In this document: in pieces, positions 1 through 18,479 of the stretch
Position numbering within the stretch: the first letter of the stretch is position 1
How the letters are laid out: each line of letters opens with the position of its first letter
NCBI GenBank assembly: GCA_037349315.1
Contig: JBAIAC010000042.1
Location: 3,162,001 to 3,226,000 of the forward strand
Source: Chelydra serpentina
Lineage: Eukaryota > Chordata > Testudines > Chelydridae
Reading direction: 5' to 3'
Length of the DNA: 64,000 bases
Notes under the pieces: model-generated
What the model saw: the letters and a program-made list of their open reading frames with translations, nothing else
What the model was told of the DNA's origin: nothing
Databases searched by the model: none
Position numbers and translations under genes: made by a program

Positions 1-4025
<4,025 letters not shown>

Positions 4026-5029
4026 CACAGCGGTTTCCCTTCCCTGTCTCCTGGAAGATGGGTTGATCTGGAGTGAAATGTGGATGTGATTCTTCAGCCT
4101 GTTGGGGTGAGAGGGGTGATGGGGGAGGTTTCAGGAGGGGCTTGAGTCCATTTCACACCCCGATTCCCCCCAGGCTCTTTCCCTGCGGACAGACGCTCTC
4201 GACTCTGCCACGCTGGGAACAAACCCAGTTAGTTTATTACCACACAGGTCAGGCCCCTCCCAGCAGAACTGAACCCACCAGGGCCCCTTTTAAACCTCCC
4301 CAGAACAGCATCTCTGAGCCAAACGCTGGAAAAAGAGCAGAATCGAAGGAGTCACTTCAGGGTACTGCCCCTCAGTGTATTGTAACCCCTCTAGCTCTCC
4401 CCCGTCTCCCAAAGTAGTGCGGGGCTCAGCAGCATGAGCAACTGGCTTTTCCTCTCTCAGCTCCTGCCCTTGTTCCCAGGAGAGCTGACTGCCCAGGGGG
4501 CAGGGAATGGATCTGGGCAGGGCTGGGAACTGGGAACCTCCCTCCCCACTTGTTGCTCCTGCTGCTCTTCAAGTCTTTCCACTCTCCCTTTTTACCTTCT
4601 TCCCTCTCCCTGGGAGAACGGGCGACTGCCCCATTGAAATGGATCTTTGTCTCCTTAGGCAGCTCAGCCACTGACACTGGTAACGGGGGGTTGAACCCGG
4701 CTGTGTCACTTATGGCAGAAGCTCTGGGACTCACAGACACAGGGAGCCCCCTCCCCTTGTAGGCCAAACTCACCAGCCAGTCCCTGAAAGGGGCCCTTTG
4801 TGCAGAGTCATTTCCCTGCCCAGCTCCAGCCCTTTCCCCAGGTCTCTCCATCACCTGGAGGCTCAGGCTCAGGAACCCTACGGGCTAGTTCCAGCCCCTG
4901 GGCTGGTCTCAGAGGGATGTGAGGAAGTGGGAATGTTCTTAAGGTTTTTTTCTGAATACCCGGTGTGTGCCTCAATTTCCCCATGTGTTACTCAAGTATT
5001 GGGGGTGGGTGGGGTGGGATACGGGTGTG

Positions 5030-5690
5030 TGATGATTGTGGACATCCCTAGAGGGCAGGTGTCACTGCAGAGTGACTGCCTGGGCACAGAGAATGGCCCA
5101 AATTCTGTATCCTGGCAAGCGATGGCCGGAGCAGGTCCTCTGCAAGGAGCCAGCCGAAGATGCTGGAGAACAGCAAGAGAGGGGGAGGCCAGGTGACCTG
5201 TTTTCCTGGGAAAGGGAGAAAGGACGGAGGAGGGGCAGCTGGACGTCACTGAGGATGGGGGGCTGGAAGCGGGTCAGTCTCTTGGTTTGGGACTCCGCGG
5301 GGAGAGTCCAGGGCTCAGGACTCTGGATTCCCCCCCAAGATGGACTTTGCTGAATGCTCCTGATTTCTGGGCTAACAAGCTCTGTTCTCTGCTGTGTTCC
5401 CAGGGACCAATGAACCCGCCTGTTTCCCCAGCCGGCTGAGAGTCACAGCTGAGGGTGGAGGGGAGGTGCACGGCCCCTGTGAGGGGCGTGTCAGGCTTCC
5501 CCAGGTGTCCCAGCTAGGTGGACTCCCTGCGGGGAGCTCGCGGTGTGAACAGGGGTGCTGAAAATGCCAGTGTCAGAACCAGGAAGCTTCTTGCCCTGGT
5601 GAGAGTGTGCTCCGCGGGGGGGCAAGGATACTGCACCAGAGTCCTGCCTGGCTCCAGTCACCGAGATGGTGACTGTATGACACAAGGCTG
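5030..5690 (+). repeat. Possible LTR fragment
   Basis: The stretch resembles turtle LTR 3' regions: a block CAAGATGGACTTTGCTGAA, then an ACCAATGAACCC polyadenylation-like site, then GGCTGAGAGTCAC. I found no clear TG/CA ends or target duplication, so the limits are approximate. Confidence 0.3.
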
Positions 5691-6396
5691 TCGTAAACAC
5701 CGATCTCCCCTCCAAGCTCTGATTGCCTCAGCTCTCAGGTGAGTAAAGGAGCGGCTGAGCCCTGCGGCTGGCTTACAATGAAAACATCCAGACGCAGCTT
5801 TGGAAACAAATACAGAGCATGTCTGGTAAGTGCCCCTCCCTACTTCTGGCTGCTTTGGAGCAAGATCAGCCCTGCGCTCTGCACCTGGGCTGAGACACAT
5901 GACAAGGTGTGAAATGAGCTGAATATATTTTTGTTACACCGGCCAGACTGTGCCTCACACCTGTGTGAGCATCACACTCACAGACTCACGGACACGACCA
6001 TCCCCATGCACGACAGGGGTAACAGACAATGCTGCCTATGTAGGTTACATTTTCGTGGCAGTCCCTAATTAGGAAGAGACATAGTTTAGCTACCCTGTGG
6101 CTAGCAAGCAGGGAGATGCTGAGCTCAAAGAGTCTTTACAGTTTAAAGCACCAAAACTGTGGATCAATCGGTTCATTCTCATGGGACAAGAGTGTCCCCA
6201 CTTGGTCTGTGTTGTTTATAAAGGGGATCCCTGTACAGCACAGCCGGATCTGCCATGAAACTATCCGGCCTTCGCTCTCTTGCTCATGAAGGATGTCAAG
6301 TCCTTTGCAGGAGAGAGAGGAGGAGCGAGATCACCTTAAATTTTAACCTCAAACCCCTTTCATGAAATGTTGTCAGGCCAAAGCAGTGAAATATGG

Positions 6397-6577
6397 TATC
6401 ATAGAATATCGGGGTTGGAAGGGACCTTAGGAGGTCATCTAGTCCAACCCCCTGCTCAAAGCAGGACCAATCCCCAATTTTCACCCCAGATCCACAAATG
6501 GCCCCCTCAAGGATTGAACTCACAACCCTGGGTTTAGCAGGCCAATGCTCAAACCACTGAGCTATCTCCCCCCCCCC
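6397..6577 (-). mobile_element. tRNA-derived SINE with CR1-like tail
   Basis: On the minus strand the head (about 6490-6577) has a Pol III A box (TAGCTCAGTGG) and a B box (GAGTTCAATCC). The body ends in a CR1-type tail (TTGGACTAGATGACCTCC) and ATTCTATGAT at the low end. Known: cryptodire turtles carry such Pol III SINEs that share the CR1 3' end. It adjoins another CR1 copy of the same tail sequence. Confidence 0.8.
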
Positions 6578-6725
6578 ATCTAGTCCAACCCCCTGCTCAA
6601 AGCAGGACCAATCCCCAACTAAATCATCCCAGCCAGGGCTTTGTCAAGCCTGACCTGAAAAACCTCTAAGGGAGGAGATGCCACCACCTCCCTAGGTAAC
6701 CCATTCCAGTGCTTCACCACCCTCA
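6578..6725 (-). mobile_element. CR1 LINE 3' fragment
   Basis: The segment repeats the CTAGTCCAACCCCCTGCTC block and continues through TCATCCCAGCCAGGGCTTTG to CCATTCCAGTGCTTCACCAC, the usual 3' region of reptile CR1. The SINE at 6397-6577 sits in or against its 3' end. Confidence 0.75.
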
Positions 6726-7235
6726 GACACAACAAGATAAGACAAAAACAAAATTTAACTTGTGTCTTTATATTCTAGACTGTTGGGTGCATAACTCACG
6801 GGGTTTGAATTCTTGGGGGTGTCAATCTATCTTGGGGTTGTATACCTATGCTTAGTAAAAAAAATACCACAGAAAGTTCCTTTTGAGAAGCCCTGTATAG
6901 GAGACACTCCAAGGCCCTTAGGGAGAGATTTTAAAAGGATTTAGGCTACACGTGGCATATTACAAAGTATCTAAGTGCCTTCAACCTTGAAACTTCTGTG
7001 TCTTACCGACTATTTGGGAACCACGTTCTGTACACAAATGGGACATGGGATAAAGCACTAGGGTGCCGGACAGAGAGAGAAAATAACGACTGGCTAAGCC
7101 AAGCCCCATCGGCGGATCAAAGGAAATTAAAGGAGTTTTCAGACCAGCCCATGAGATCAGTCAGCGCTGAACCCACATGACAACATGGCAACAGCAACAG
7201 GAACTGTCACACTAGACACCCGGGGAGATGTGGTC

Positions 7236-7330
7236 GCTGATAGGGATGTAAAAGCGTAACCGTAACCGGTAAACACGAGGTTTCCAGGTTAACCGGCCTT
7301 AACCATTAACTCCGGCAGCCCCATGCCGGC
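7236..7330 (+). repeat. DNA-transposon end (TAGGGATGTAAAA)
   Basis: TAGGGATGTAAAAGCGTAAC is followed by alternating CCGGTTAACC-like words, the terminal pattern of a short turtle DNA element. The other end was not located, so the element may be truncated by the CpG island. Confidence 0.35.
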
Positions 7331-7339
7331 CGGAGGGAC

Positions 7340-8080
7340 CCCAGCGCCCGTCTCGGCCACGTGGCCGCGGCAGAACCTCGGCCGGATCCCAGCCCAGTGC
7401 CAGCGCCTGTGCCCACCCCCCCTCCCCGATTGTGCCCCCGCCCCCGCTCCTTCCCCGGCCCCCAGCTGCCCCCCGCCCCCCTTCTGCCCCTCCCTATTTG
7501 CCCCCCTCAGATCTCCCTGAGCTGCAGCCTCCGGCCGCACCAGCCCGGCCAGGGGCAGGGCAACAAAGCAGCAGAAGGGGGAGGGGGGGTAACGTGACCC
7601 TGCCCCCGCCCCGCACACACCGGGGGCCGGCGGCAGCTTTCCCGGGCCCGGGGCAGGGAATCGCAGCCAGCTCCGCTGGGAGCAGCCTGGGGCGAAACCC
7701 TCCCCCTGCAGCCCGGGGGTGACGGGGCGGCGGGTCTCTCTCACCTTCCCTCAGAGCGGGGCCCCCCGGGGCAGGGGCCGGGAAGGGGGCTCTGCCCTGG
7801 GGGAGGCTCCTGGGGAGCACCGGGAAGGGCCCGGCTGGAGATTCCCCTCTCCCGGCTGCAGCCCGGGCTCCGGGCTCCCCGCACCAGCCGCCGGGGCTCG
7901 GGGATCTCGCCAGGAGCCTGGGAGCCGGAGTCACCGCAGCGGCTGCGAGTCGCTTCCTGCTGCCGGGCCTGAGCCCAGCGATCCTCCCCCCAGAGCCGCC
8001 CCCCAGCTGCTCCTGGGTCCTAGCGATCAACCCACCGCGCTGCAGCCCCCCGCCCATCAGGGCTCCGCCTCCCCTGCTCA
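7340..8080 (-). promoter_or_regulatory. CpG island and non-coding exon 1 of gene A
   Basis: The region is dense in CpG. It contains a minus-strand splice donor GGGAAG|GTGAGAGAG (exon edge at 7745) that is conserved at 18,641 in unit B. Sequence from 7610 to 8010 matches 18,505-18,935. The inferred role is promoter plus 5' UTR exon, spliced to the ATG exon at 4025. The exact start site cannot be seen. Proline-rich readings here are composition artefacts. Confidence 0.6.
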
Positions 8081-9130
8081 CAAAGCTATGCGGGCATTCT
8101 GCCTAGAAGCCACAGGATCAATGCGGGGGGGACAGAAAGGAGAGGAGCAGATCCCGGGCAGGAGGGTTTCTAGGGAGTCTCCGGTTGTTCCAGACAATCC
8201 AGGCGTGACGGGAGCCGGGGACACTGTGTGTGATTCGCTCTGGTAACAGACTGGCACAGGGAGCAGTTGGGCAGAGCTGGGCTCTTGTCTCCCCACCAGG
8301 CTCCCTGGCTCCCAACCCCGGCCCGAGCTCCCAGCTCTGCTCCCCTGGCTCGGGTCATGGAGCTGTCAGAGCTTTGCCACAGGTTCCTCTGGTTACCTGT
8401 AGGTCCAGATGAACCCAGCCCTGGGCTCTAAACCCACCTCGTGTCTGCCCCTTCCCAGGGATTCCCTCTGCCCATGTCCCGGCTGGCTCCCCCGCATGGG
8501 CCCTGACTGCAGCTCCCCATCGGGCACCTGGATGTCGGCAGCGAAGCTCCAACTGGGCTCGGTCAGGGACCAGTCCTCTGCTGCCCACTCAGGTTTGGCC
8601 CCACTGATACCCCTCATCCCCATCGTAGTGGCACTGGGGGGCCAAAGCGGAGTGAGCGGCACTGTGACGTGGCGCATGGGGTTAGAGCCTCCTTCACTCA
8701 ACTTCAAGCCCAGGCACCGACCAGCTCGCGCTCAGTTTTGGCCGTGTTCCTCCCGCCTCCTGCCTGAAATGGGGTCAGTGGGGCAGGCAGCCAACGCAGC
8801 TCCTTGTGACCACTGTTGTGGGGCAGATTCCTGAGCCCTCCCCCCCAAGATCTGAGTGAGTCCCAGGCAGTGATATGGAGGGGGGCACTTGGGACTCTCT
8901 GTAGACCCTTCTGCTTCAACCAGGTTTGCAAGTGTCTATAGATCAAAGATCCGGCTGTTGGCATCTCCAGAGGGCTGCCTACGACATTCCCTGCAATTTT
9001 TGAATCAATCGGATGCAGCAATTCAGAAGTTTTTGCATCAACTCCAAACAGATAAATGCCACTGAGTTAAGTGGAGGGCCTCATTTTGCTAGTCTACCCC
9101 CTCTCCCTTCCCCCCCTCACCTCCCCACCC
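8081..9130. other. Intergenic, no gene recognised
   Basis: Several mid-length readings exist on both strands, but none shows a domain, a repeat family or splice structure that I can support. Confidence 0.5.
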
Positions 9131-9290
9131 CAAATCCAAATATTACCTGGCTCTTGAATAGCACTTTTCATCATGAGACCTCAAAGCCCTTTACAAAACA
9201 CACTATTATCATTCCTACCCGCAACTGTTCCACTCAGATTCAAAGATATGTCTCCCCAGATGGATGGACTCTCTTTTCACAGGAGGTAGG
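9130..9290 (+). repeat. Ancient MIR-like SINE fragment
   Basis: The words TAGCACTTTTCATC, CTCAAAGCCCTTTACA and TATTATCATTCC follow one another as in MIR-type core repeats. Divergence is high. Confidence 0.35.
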
Positions 9291-9803
9291 CACATGCCAG
9301 AGGGGATTTCCCTTGCAGATGACAAATTTTCCTCATAGTCCCATAAAAAACCTGAAGAACTGGCAGCACTGGTGTGACCCTAAGAGCCCCTCAATGTCAT
9401 CTAGAAAAGGGTGCATCATTCTATGACAGCAACGCCTATCAGGCCTGACAAACTCACTACACCTTATGCATTGCTTTCATAGTATTTACCCACAACAGGT
9501 CATGGGCGGTTTCTAATAAAGACTCATGTCCCACTGTTCCTCAGGATCATTACAAGAAGTGTGGGAAGATGATCTTTAAAGAACTATGTTTATATATTGG
9601 AAAATATGTTTTAAAGTCAGAATCAAAGCAGGGGTGACAAACAGGGTTTGCCAGACAAAGGGGTATCTACTCCTCTGTCTCCCCCATTCATATGTAGATG
9701 AAGCATTGTAGGTGAATACAATTGAAGCCAAGTTTGCGTATGGGACCAACAGAAAGAGTACACTGGAGAAGAAAGGGTGGGGGGAGAGGGGACACGGCCA
9801 CTT

Positions 9804-9925
9804 CAGTGACCAGACAACAAGTGTAAAAAATAGGGACAGGGGATGGGAGGTAATAGGAGCCTATATAAGAAAAAGACCCCAAAATCAGGACTGTCCCTAT
9901 AAAATCGGGACATCTGGTCACCCTA
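9804..9925 (-). mobile_element. Mariner-type MITE, copy 1
   Basis: A 120-bp element ends CATCTGGTCACCC then TA on the right, with a mutated left end (TGACCAGAC). Inside it are GGAGCCTATATAAGAAAAAG and CCCTATAAAATCGGGAC. It is the inverted counterpart of 10,014-10,142 and of the same family as 57,550-57,672. Confidence 0.75.
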
Positions 9926-10013
9926 TAACTAGGGGACAAGAACAGCACCCTGCAATCCTTCAGGAAGGAAACAGGAGGGCACATTTTGCATTCATGAAAA
10001 GGGGGATCCCAGC

Positions 10014-10142
10014 TAGGGTGACCAGATGTCCCGATTTTATAGGGTCAGTCCCGATTTTTGGGTCTTTTTCTTATATAGGCTCCTATTACCCCCCCCCCCC
10101 CACCCCGTCCCGATTTTTCACATTTGCTGTCTGGTCACCCTA
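10014..10142 (+). mobile_element. Mariner-type MITE, copy 2
   Basis: The termini GGGTGACCAGA and TCTGGTCACCC are exact inverted repeats flanked by TA on both sides, as expected of Tc1/mariner target choice. It lies only about 90 bp from an inverted copy. Confidence 0.8.
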
Positions 10143-12480
10143 ATCCCAGCGATGGTGGCTGGTGACCCTGGGAGAATGCTTCAGCCATGGGGTTTACTTG
10201 TTAAACTCAGCCTAGCTGAATTCTGTTATACCTGCTGTTTGATGTGTAATGAGTTGGTCTGATTTCTTCGCTCACTCTCTCTTAAATCTTAGTTAATACA
10301 CTCCTATTTGCTTTCACTAAAAATATCTCAACACGTTGATGTTACAGTGGAGCTGATCCTCAATTGAATCAAACCAGCTGGTGTTGTCCCTTTGGGGCCG
10401 GCTTACCTGGGCATTTCTGAGTGTCCAGTGGACAGGAACTGGACACTGCAGAAGGACACGTCAATAGGAGCTGGAGGAAAAGGTTGCGGCTGGTGTTAAC
10501 CTGCAAGGCAAAGTCAGGACTGACAGAGCCCTGGGGCATTTGTGTGGGGAGCTAAAGGCTGGGGGTGACAGGGAACTGACACCAAGTTCAGCAGAAGCAC
10601 CTCCCTGTCGTGCTGAGGCAGGGGGGTAACCATGTGATTCGGTCCAGGGCACCCTGAGAAAACATCACAGCCGGAACCTGTGGAGTGTGGAGCTCAGGGA
10701 TGGTGACGTAACACCTCCAAGGGGCTCCCCAGACTGCCGCTGTGTCCGTTAAAGACCCCTTCCCCCCACATTATTCAAGACAAGGGACACTGGGAGTTTG
10801 AGAGGCTAAATTCTACTTTATTCTTTTCAAAGCAAGAAATGAAAGCTAAATCCCCACCCCCCACCCAGCACATTCCTGCTCCAGCCACACAGAGGCCCCA
10901 GGGAAAGAGGAAAAGCTGGTAGAAAACCACTCACAATCCATGAGAGAGGCATTTTCCCAGCTGCCTCCTCTCAGCAATGGGGAGACGACGACCCCTCTCC
11001 ACATCAGTCCTCTTCGGGCATCATCAGTAGCCCTTCAGAATTCAAGGGTGACTTCACACAGCACTTGTAGGACATTTCCTCTCTCTTTGGGACATGTTCT
11101 ATGAGTTCACAGTTCTCAGACTCAGCTCTCTGGCTTACAAGAGCAAACGACGCCCTTTTAAGGCACTGTCCACCCACCCCGTCCTGAGTGTATCTCACAT
11201 CTCTGCAGGCATCAGACAGTAACTTTCTTCCCCATTTCAGTCTCTGACTCTCGGAGTGCGTATCCAGCACTCGCGCTCAGCGGTTTTGGGGATAGATACT
11301 GGTCATTTTTATTGTTCAAAGAGGAAGAAAATCTCCTGACAAAGGCTAGTGAAATGTGAAAAGAGAATCAGAAAGGCCTACTTTGGCAAATGATCATTTG
11401 TCTTTTGAAGTCCCCAATAAATCCGAGCTCCATCCAGTCAGAATAATTTAATATCAAAATACATCCCAGAACAGCCGTCAGCAACAAGAGAAACACCCAG
11501 AATTCAGGCTGGGTTACAAGCCACTTTCTGATTCACGAAGTGAAATCCTGGAGGATCTTAAGACTCAAAATCTGGAGAACAAATTTACCCATTTCCTTCT
11601 GGACAGGCTGAACCGTGTTTTACTCAGCACCGCCACATTACGTGCCTGGGTTATTGACAAAAGTTTTAGCATCATCGTCATAAAAGAAAGAGAAAAACAA
11701 GACAAACCTAACCAAAAACTTTGAATCTGTATTTGGCTGGAAAAACTCCAGATGCCACTTTACCAAGAGATGGAGGCTGGGATTGAAGCTCAAACTGTGC
11801 TTTGGGGTTCATTTTAATCCAATTCCCCCCTATCAGGGATGTGACATTTTATTCGCCAGCCCTCAGGGGTCTCATTGAGAATCAATGCCTGATTCCTAAG
11901 CATGGTGGGCAAAGGACAGGGTGGTAACTGACCCACATGAAGGTGGAGGGGTAGAATGGGAAGAGGATAAACTCTCCCCGGCTTGGGCAGAGGCAGCCCT
12001 GTCAGAGAAGATGCGTGAGGCTGATGGGGCAGGAGGAAATCTCCCCGACTCACCCCGTCCCCCTCAAACAACACAGACGCTAACACAGCACATTCTTTTG
12101 CTATCCCTGCTCCAGCTTCTTTAGGATCTATTGAATGCTGGTGTGCAAGGGAGAAACACCACAACGAACGAAATGATTTTCACCCTAACCTGGAGCAATG
12201 TGAGGGTGTCTGGGAATGAGACAAGGTCACTGCAAAAGGGGGCACTCAGTGACTTTAACAATCTCTCTGCTAACGGGGGATTGGAATAAACTGCTCAGGG
12301 TCAGTCTAGACTAGAAAAAGGGGCAGAGGAACAAAGACTCCCCTAGCTAATCCCAACCACTTTTCCTGCCCTAGACAGACGCTCAGAGGCTGATATTATC
12401 ACTCCCCATTTATTCCCTCTCTGGAAGGCACAGATTTGTCACAGGTCACCCCGCAAGCTGATGGCACAGCTGGGACAAGA
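10143..12480. other. Spacer between units A and B
   Basis: A minus-strand reading at 11,004-11,270 with AATAAA near 10,818 is the only gene-like sign, and it has no recognisable domain. Positions 11,810-12,350 match 19,130-19,560 and mark the start of the duplicated unit. Around 12,370-12,470 there is a weak MIR-like stretch. Confidence 0.45.
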
Positions 12481-12489
12481 GCTTAGGTC

Positions 12490-12955
12490 TCCAGAGTCCC
12501 AGGCCAGTGCAGGGAACAGCCCCAGCTAAGTGGGGGAGCCCAGCGCCCTGGGGGGTTGGGGGAGGGGAGGAGTTACCAGCTCCCGCGACACGCCCTGCAG
12601 GGAAGAGCTCCAGGTCAGTGGAGGAGCCCAGCCCAGGGGCTGGGGGGGGGGGGGGGGGACGGGGGACAGGTGTGTAGAGTGAAGGTGGGGCCTGGCCCAA
12701 GTGTCCTTCTCCTCATCTCCAAGGCAGGGGGATCCTGGCTGGGAGAGGAAGGGAGAGGGGGGAACTTCAGCCAGGCAGAGGGAGCGGCAGGAGGAGTTTC
12801 TCTCTCTCCCTTCCCCCGCATGTGGTCCATCAGCTCAGCACCCAGGGCTGCAGCAGGGAGGAGGGGCTGATCGGGGCTTTTCCTCTGCCTGGGGTTTGCT
12901 TAGACCAGGCAGAGCCAGAGGGTCACTGACCAGCTACTGCTCGGCTGATGCTGGA
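12490..12955. repeat. Segmental duplicate of 20,450-20,911
   Basis: The block with GGGGAGGAGTTACCAG, AAGTGTCCTTCTCCTCATC and CAGCTCAGCA recurs in the same order downstream of unit C. Here it runs without a break through GCTGGATCCTCACCCCAGC, which is the empty site of the hAT element at 20,912-21,429. Confidence 0.8.
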
Positions 12956-13089
12956 TCCTCACCCCAGCGATGGGCAGCTGGATCCTTGGGAGCCAAACAC
13001 CCCTGATCTGTGCGGGAATGAGGAAATGGGTTTGTCACCATGCCCAGCCCTAGTCAGGGCACTGAGAGAATTTCCCAGCTGTGTGGAGG

Positions 13090-13291
13090 AGTCTCTGATG
13101 TCTAACATGGTGTTAGCTCCACTTGGAGCATTTTCCACACTGAGACCATCTCAGAGGTTTCTTCCCTGTGTGGATTTGCGGATGTCTGATACTCTGGGAG
13201 CACCAAATGAAGCTTCTCCCACATTCCCGGTCTCTCTGTTGTGTCAGTCACTGAAGTGTGAAGTAAAATTGAATCTTTTCCTGCAGTCAGG
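13090..13291 (-). pseudogene. Decayed finger relics after the gene B stop
   Basis: Beyond the stop codon of gene B the same strand still reads finger-like words (TCACACTTCAGTG, ATCCACACAGG, CTCAGTGTGG) with frameshifts. The same relic stands at 21,530-21,750 in unit C. The ancestral array was therefore longer and was shortened before the units split. Confidence 0.65.
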
Positions 13292-16128
<2,837 letters not shown>

Positions 16129-16329
16129 TTCCCTTCCCTGTCTCCTGGAAGACGGGATGATCTGGAGCGAAACGTGGACGTGATTCCTCAGCCTGTCAGG
16201 GCAATGGGGGAGGTTACAGAAGGGGCTTCAGTCTGTGTCACACCCCGATTCCCCCCAGGCTCTCTCCCTGCAGACAGACGCTCTGGGCTCTGTTGTGCTG
16301 GGAAAACCCTCAGTCACTTTATTACAACA

Positions 16330-16524
16330 GAAGCGACAAAGAGTTCTGTAGCACCTTATGGACTAACAGATGTATTGGAGCATAAGCTTTCGTGGGTGAA
16401 TACCCACTTCTTCGGTATTCACCCACGAAAGCTTATGCTCCAATACCTCTGTTAGTCTATAAGGTGCCACAGGACCCTTTGTCGCTTCTACAGATCCAGA
16501 CTAACACGGCTACCCCTCTGATAC
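16330..16524 (+). mobile_element. Penelope-like element tails in a perfect-length hairpin
   Basis: Arms 16,330-16,402 and 16,416-16,488 (73 bp each) are near-perfect inverted copies around a 13-nt loop, followed by AGACTAACACGGCTACC. Words such as GCATAAGCTTTCGTGGG and CTGTTAGTCTATAAGGTGCC are the usual 3' end of Penelope-like elements in reptiles. It lies in the first intron of gene B. Confidence 0.75.
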
Positions 16525-16599
16525 TTTATTACAACACAGACCCGGCCCCTCGCCCCAGCACTGAACCCCTGGGACACTTTTAAACCCCACAGGGACAGA

Positions 16600-18177
16600 G
16601 TCTCTAAAACAAATGCTAGAAAAGAGCAGAATCAAAGGAGCCACTTTGGGGGATCCCGCCTGATATTGGCCCCGAGGGTCGGAGCTGCCTCAAGCTGCCA
16701 ACGCCGTCTGCCAAGCGAGCCCCAGGGAGCCAGGGACTTGGCCGGGGACGGACCTGGTTTCTCCTCTGTCAGATCCTCCCCTTGTGCCCAGGAGAGTCCA
16801 TCTGCTCAGGGAGGGGAGCAGGGGGTGCAGGGAATGGATCCCCGCAGAGCTGGGAACCTCCCTTCCCACTTCCTGCTCCTGTTGCCCCTTCCTGTCTCCT
16901 TCCCTCCCCCCTCTGCCTGGGAGAACTGGGGACTGTCTCATTCCCAGGGGTGTTTGCTCCCCAGTGTGAGCCGGGCTGTGTCACTGAGGGCAGCAGCTCT
17001 GGGACCTGCAGACACAGGGAGCCCCCCCCCCCCCCCCCTCTCCGCTACAAACTCACCAGCAGGTCCCAGAAAGGAGCCCCTTGTGCAGAGTCACTTTCCT
17101 GCCCGGCCCCGGCCCTTTCCCCGGGGTCCCCCCATCACCGGCAGGCTCCGGCTCAGGGGCTGGTGTGGGCAGAGCGGGGACTGGTTCCAGGCGGGGTGAA
17201 AGTCCCCACCCAGGCTGGGCGCAGAAGGGGGGTTAATGAAGGTCTGTCCCTGGCACAGACCCCGCTGGGGAGCAGCAGTTTCACACTCTGGGATCTGAGG
17301 TAGAGGAGGCAGCAGCGTCTGAGCCAGGCAGCTCAACTCACGGGCTCTGCCATCAGGAGCAAAGACACCCACCCGCCTCCTCCTCTCCCTCAGCCAGAAC
17401 CAAGCCCTCTGGTGGCAGCAGCTAATGCCTGAGCCTCCCCCTCCTGCCCCGGCAGCCCCCAGGGACGGGCAGGCAGAGGCAGATCCCATTGGCCCGTTCA
17501 CACTCACCCCCTGCCAGAGCCAGCAGTGACTCCGGTCTGACTCCGGTGTGGCTGAGATCTGAATCCTGCCCGGAAATCAGACCAGGGCCCTGGGCAGCTC
17601 CGAACACTCAGGAGACACAGACCCGACCAGCACGGGCGTGTCTGAACATTTTATTAAAGTTAATGTTTAAAATCAAATGGACACAAGTTAAGAAGGACAT
17701 CTGGGGTCGGGCTCGGGTCATGGGGGATTGCAAGTAGCAGCGACAAGGCTCTCGAGGTACATACATGTCACGTAACCAGCACAGATCTAGCTTGGGGTGT
17801 GGGAGTTTTTAAAGCGTCAGTGGATAAACGGGCTCAGGAATGTATTGAGTTCATAAGTCAGGATTGGTGAAGAGAATAAGTACATGGGTGGGGTGTGTCC
17901 CTCGGTTCGTCAGGGAAGGAAGTGGGTTATTTCCCTGGTCGGTGGTCTCAGTGGGCATGTGTGGGGGTAAGGGGGGGGGGGGTCTGGATATTTGCCTTGT
18001 AGCTTCTGACCCTGTCTGGCTGCTGCTCCCCAGCTCCTCTCCTGCCCCATGGGGTGGGGGAGCTGCCTTGTCTCTCCCCACCCTTTCTCCCCGACCCCCA
18101 CCCTCTTTCCCTCCGTTCCCCAGCCAGTCTGCCTCTCACAGTCTCCCCCCCAGCCTCCCCTCCCCACATCCCCCCTT
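16600..18177. other. First intron of gene B
   Basis: Positions 16,640-17,200 match 4330-4870. The rest (17,200-18,177) is GC-rich with no recognised exon. A minus-strand AATAAA at about 17,652 has no convincing reading upstream of it. Confidence 0.45.
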
Positions 18178-18301
18178 CACTGTTCCCTCTAAGCTGTGCA
18201 GGGCGAAACACGCGCCCACAACAATTTGCACAGAAGCACAACAATTTGCATAGAAGACATTTTTTGCACACACAGCCTGTCAAAAATTAGAGGGAACATT
18301 G
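18178..18301 (+). mobile_element. Short hAT-type MITE
   Basis: The ends CACTGTTCCCTCTAA and TTAGAGGGAACATTG are inverted repeats. The flanks are C-runs ending TT on both sides, compatible with an 8-bp target duplication. Confidence 0.6.
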
Positions 18302-18479
18302 CCCCCCCTTTCCCTCGCAGTGACCCCCCCACTCAGAGTTTCCCTCTATTGCAGCCCTGTTCCCATCCGCCCCATAAGTCTCCCCGATTCTCCTACATCG
18401 CCCCATCCTCCCTTCAGCCAACCCCTGTTCCCCACTTACCTACACCCCTGCCCCTCTTCCCGCTCCCATCCCTTGAATC

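Larger units (their letters stand above)
4026..7744 (-). other. First intron and upstream region of gene A
   Basis: I see no coding exon here. Positions 4070-4860 match 16,140-17,200 of unit B and 23,790-24,360 of unit C, so this is shared intron of the tandem duplication. It also contains an LTR-like stretch (5030-5690), a SINE/CR1 pair (6397-6725) and the left end of a repeat (7236-7330). Positions 5900-6390 and 6730-7230 hold nothing I recognise. Confidence 0.55.

Noticed and set aside
6490..6577. tRNA gene
   Set aside because: A and B boxes are present, but the sequence continues into a CR1-like tail, so it is a SINE head. The stems do not form a sound tRNA.
7290..8246. Proline- and glycine-rich readings near 7.3-8.2 kb
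   Set aside because: They are composition effects of a CpG island that is conserved as non-coding first exon and promoter in unit B.
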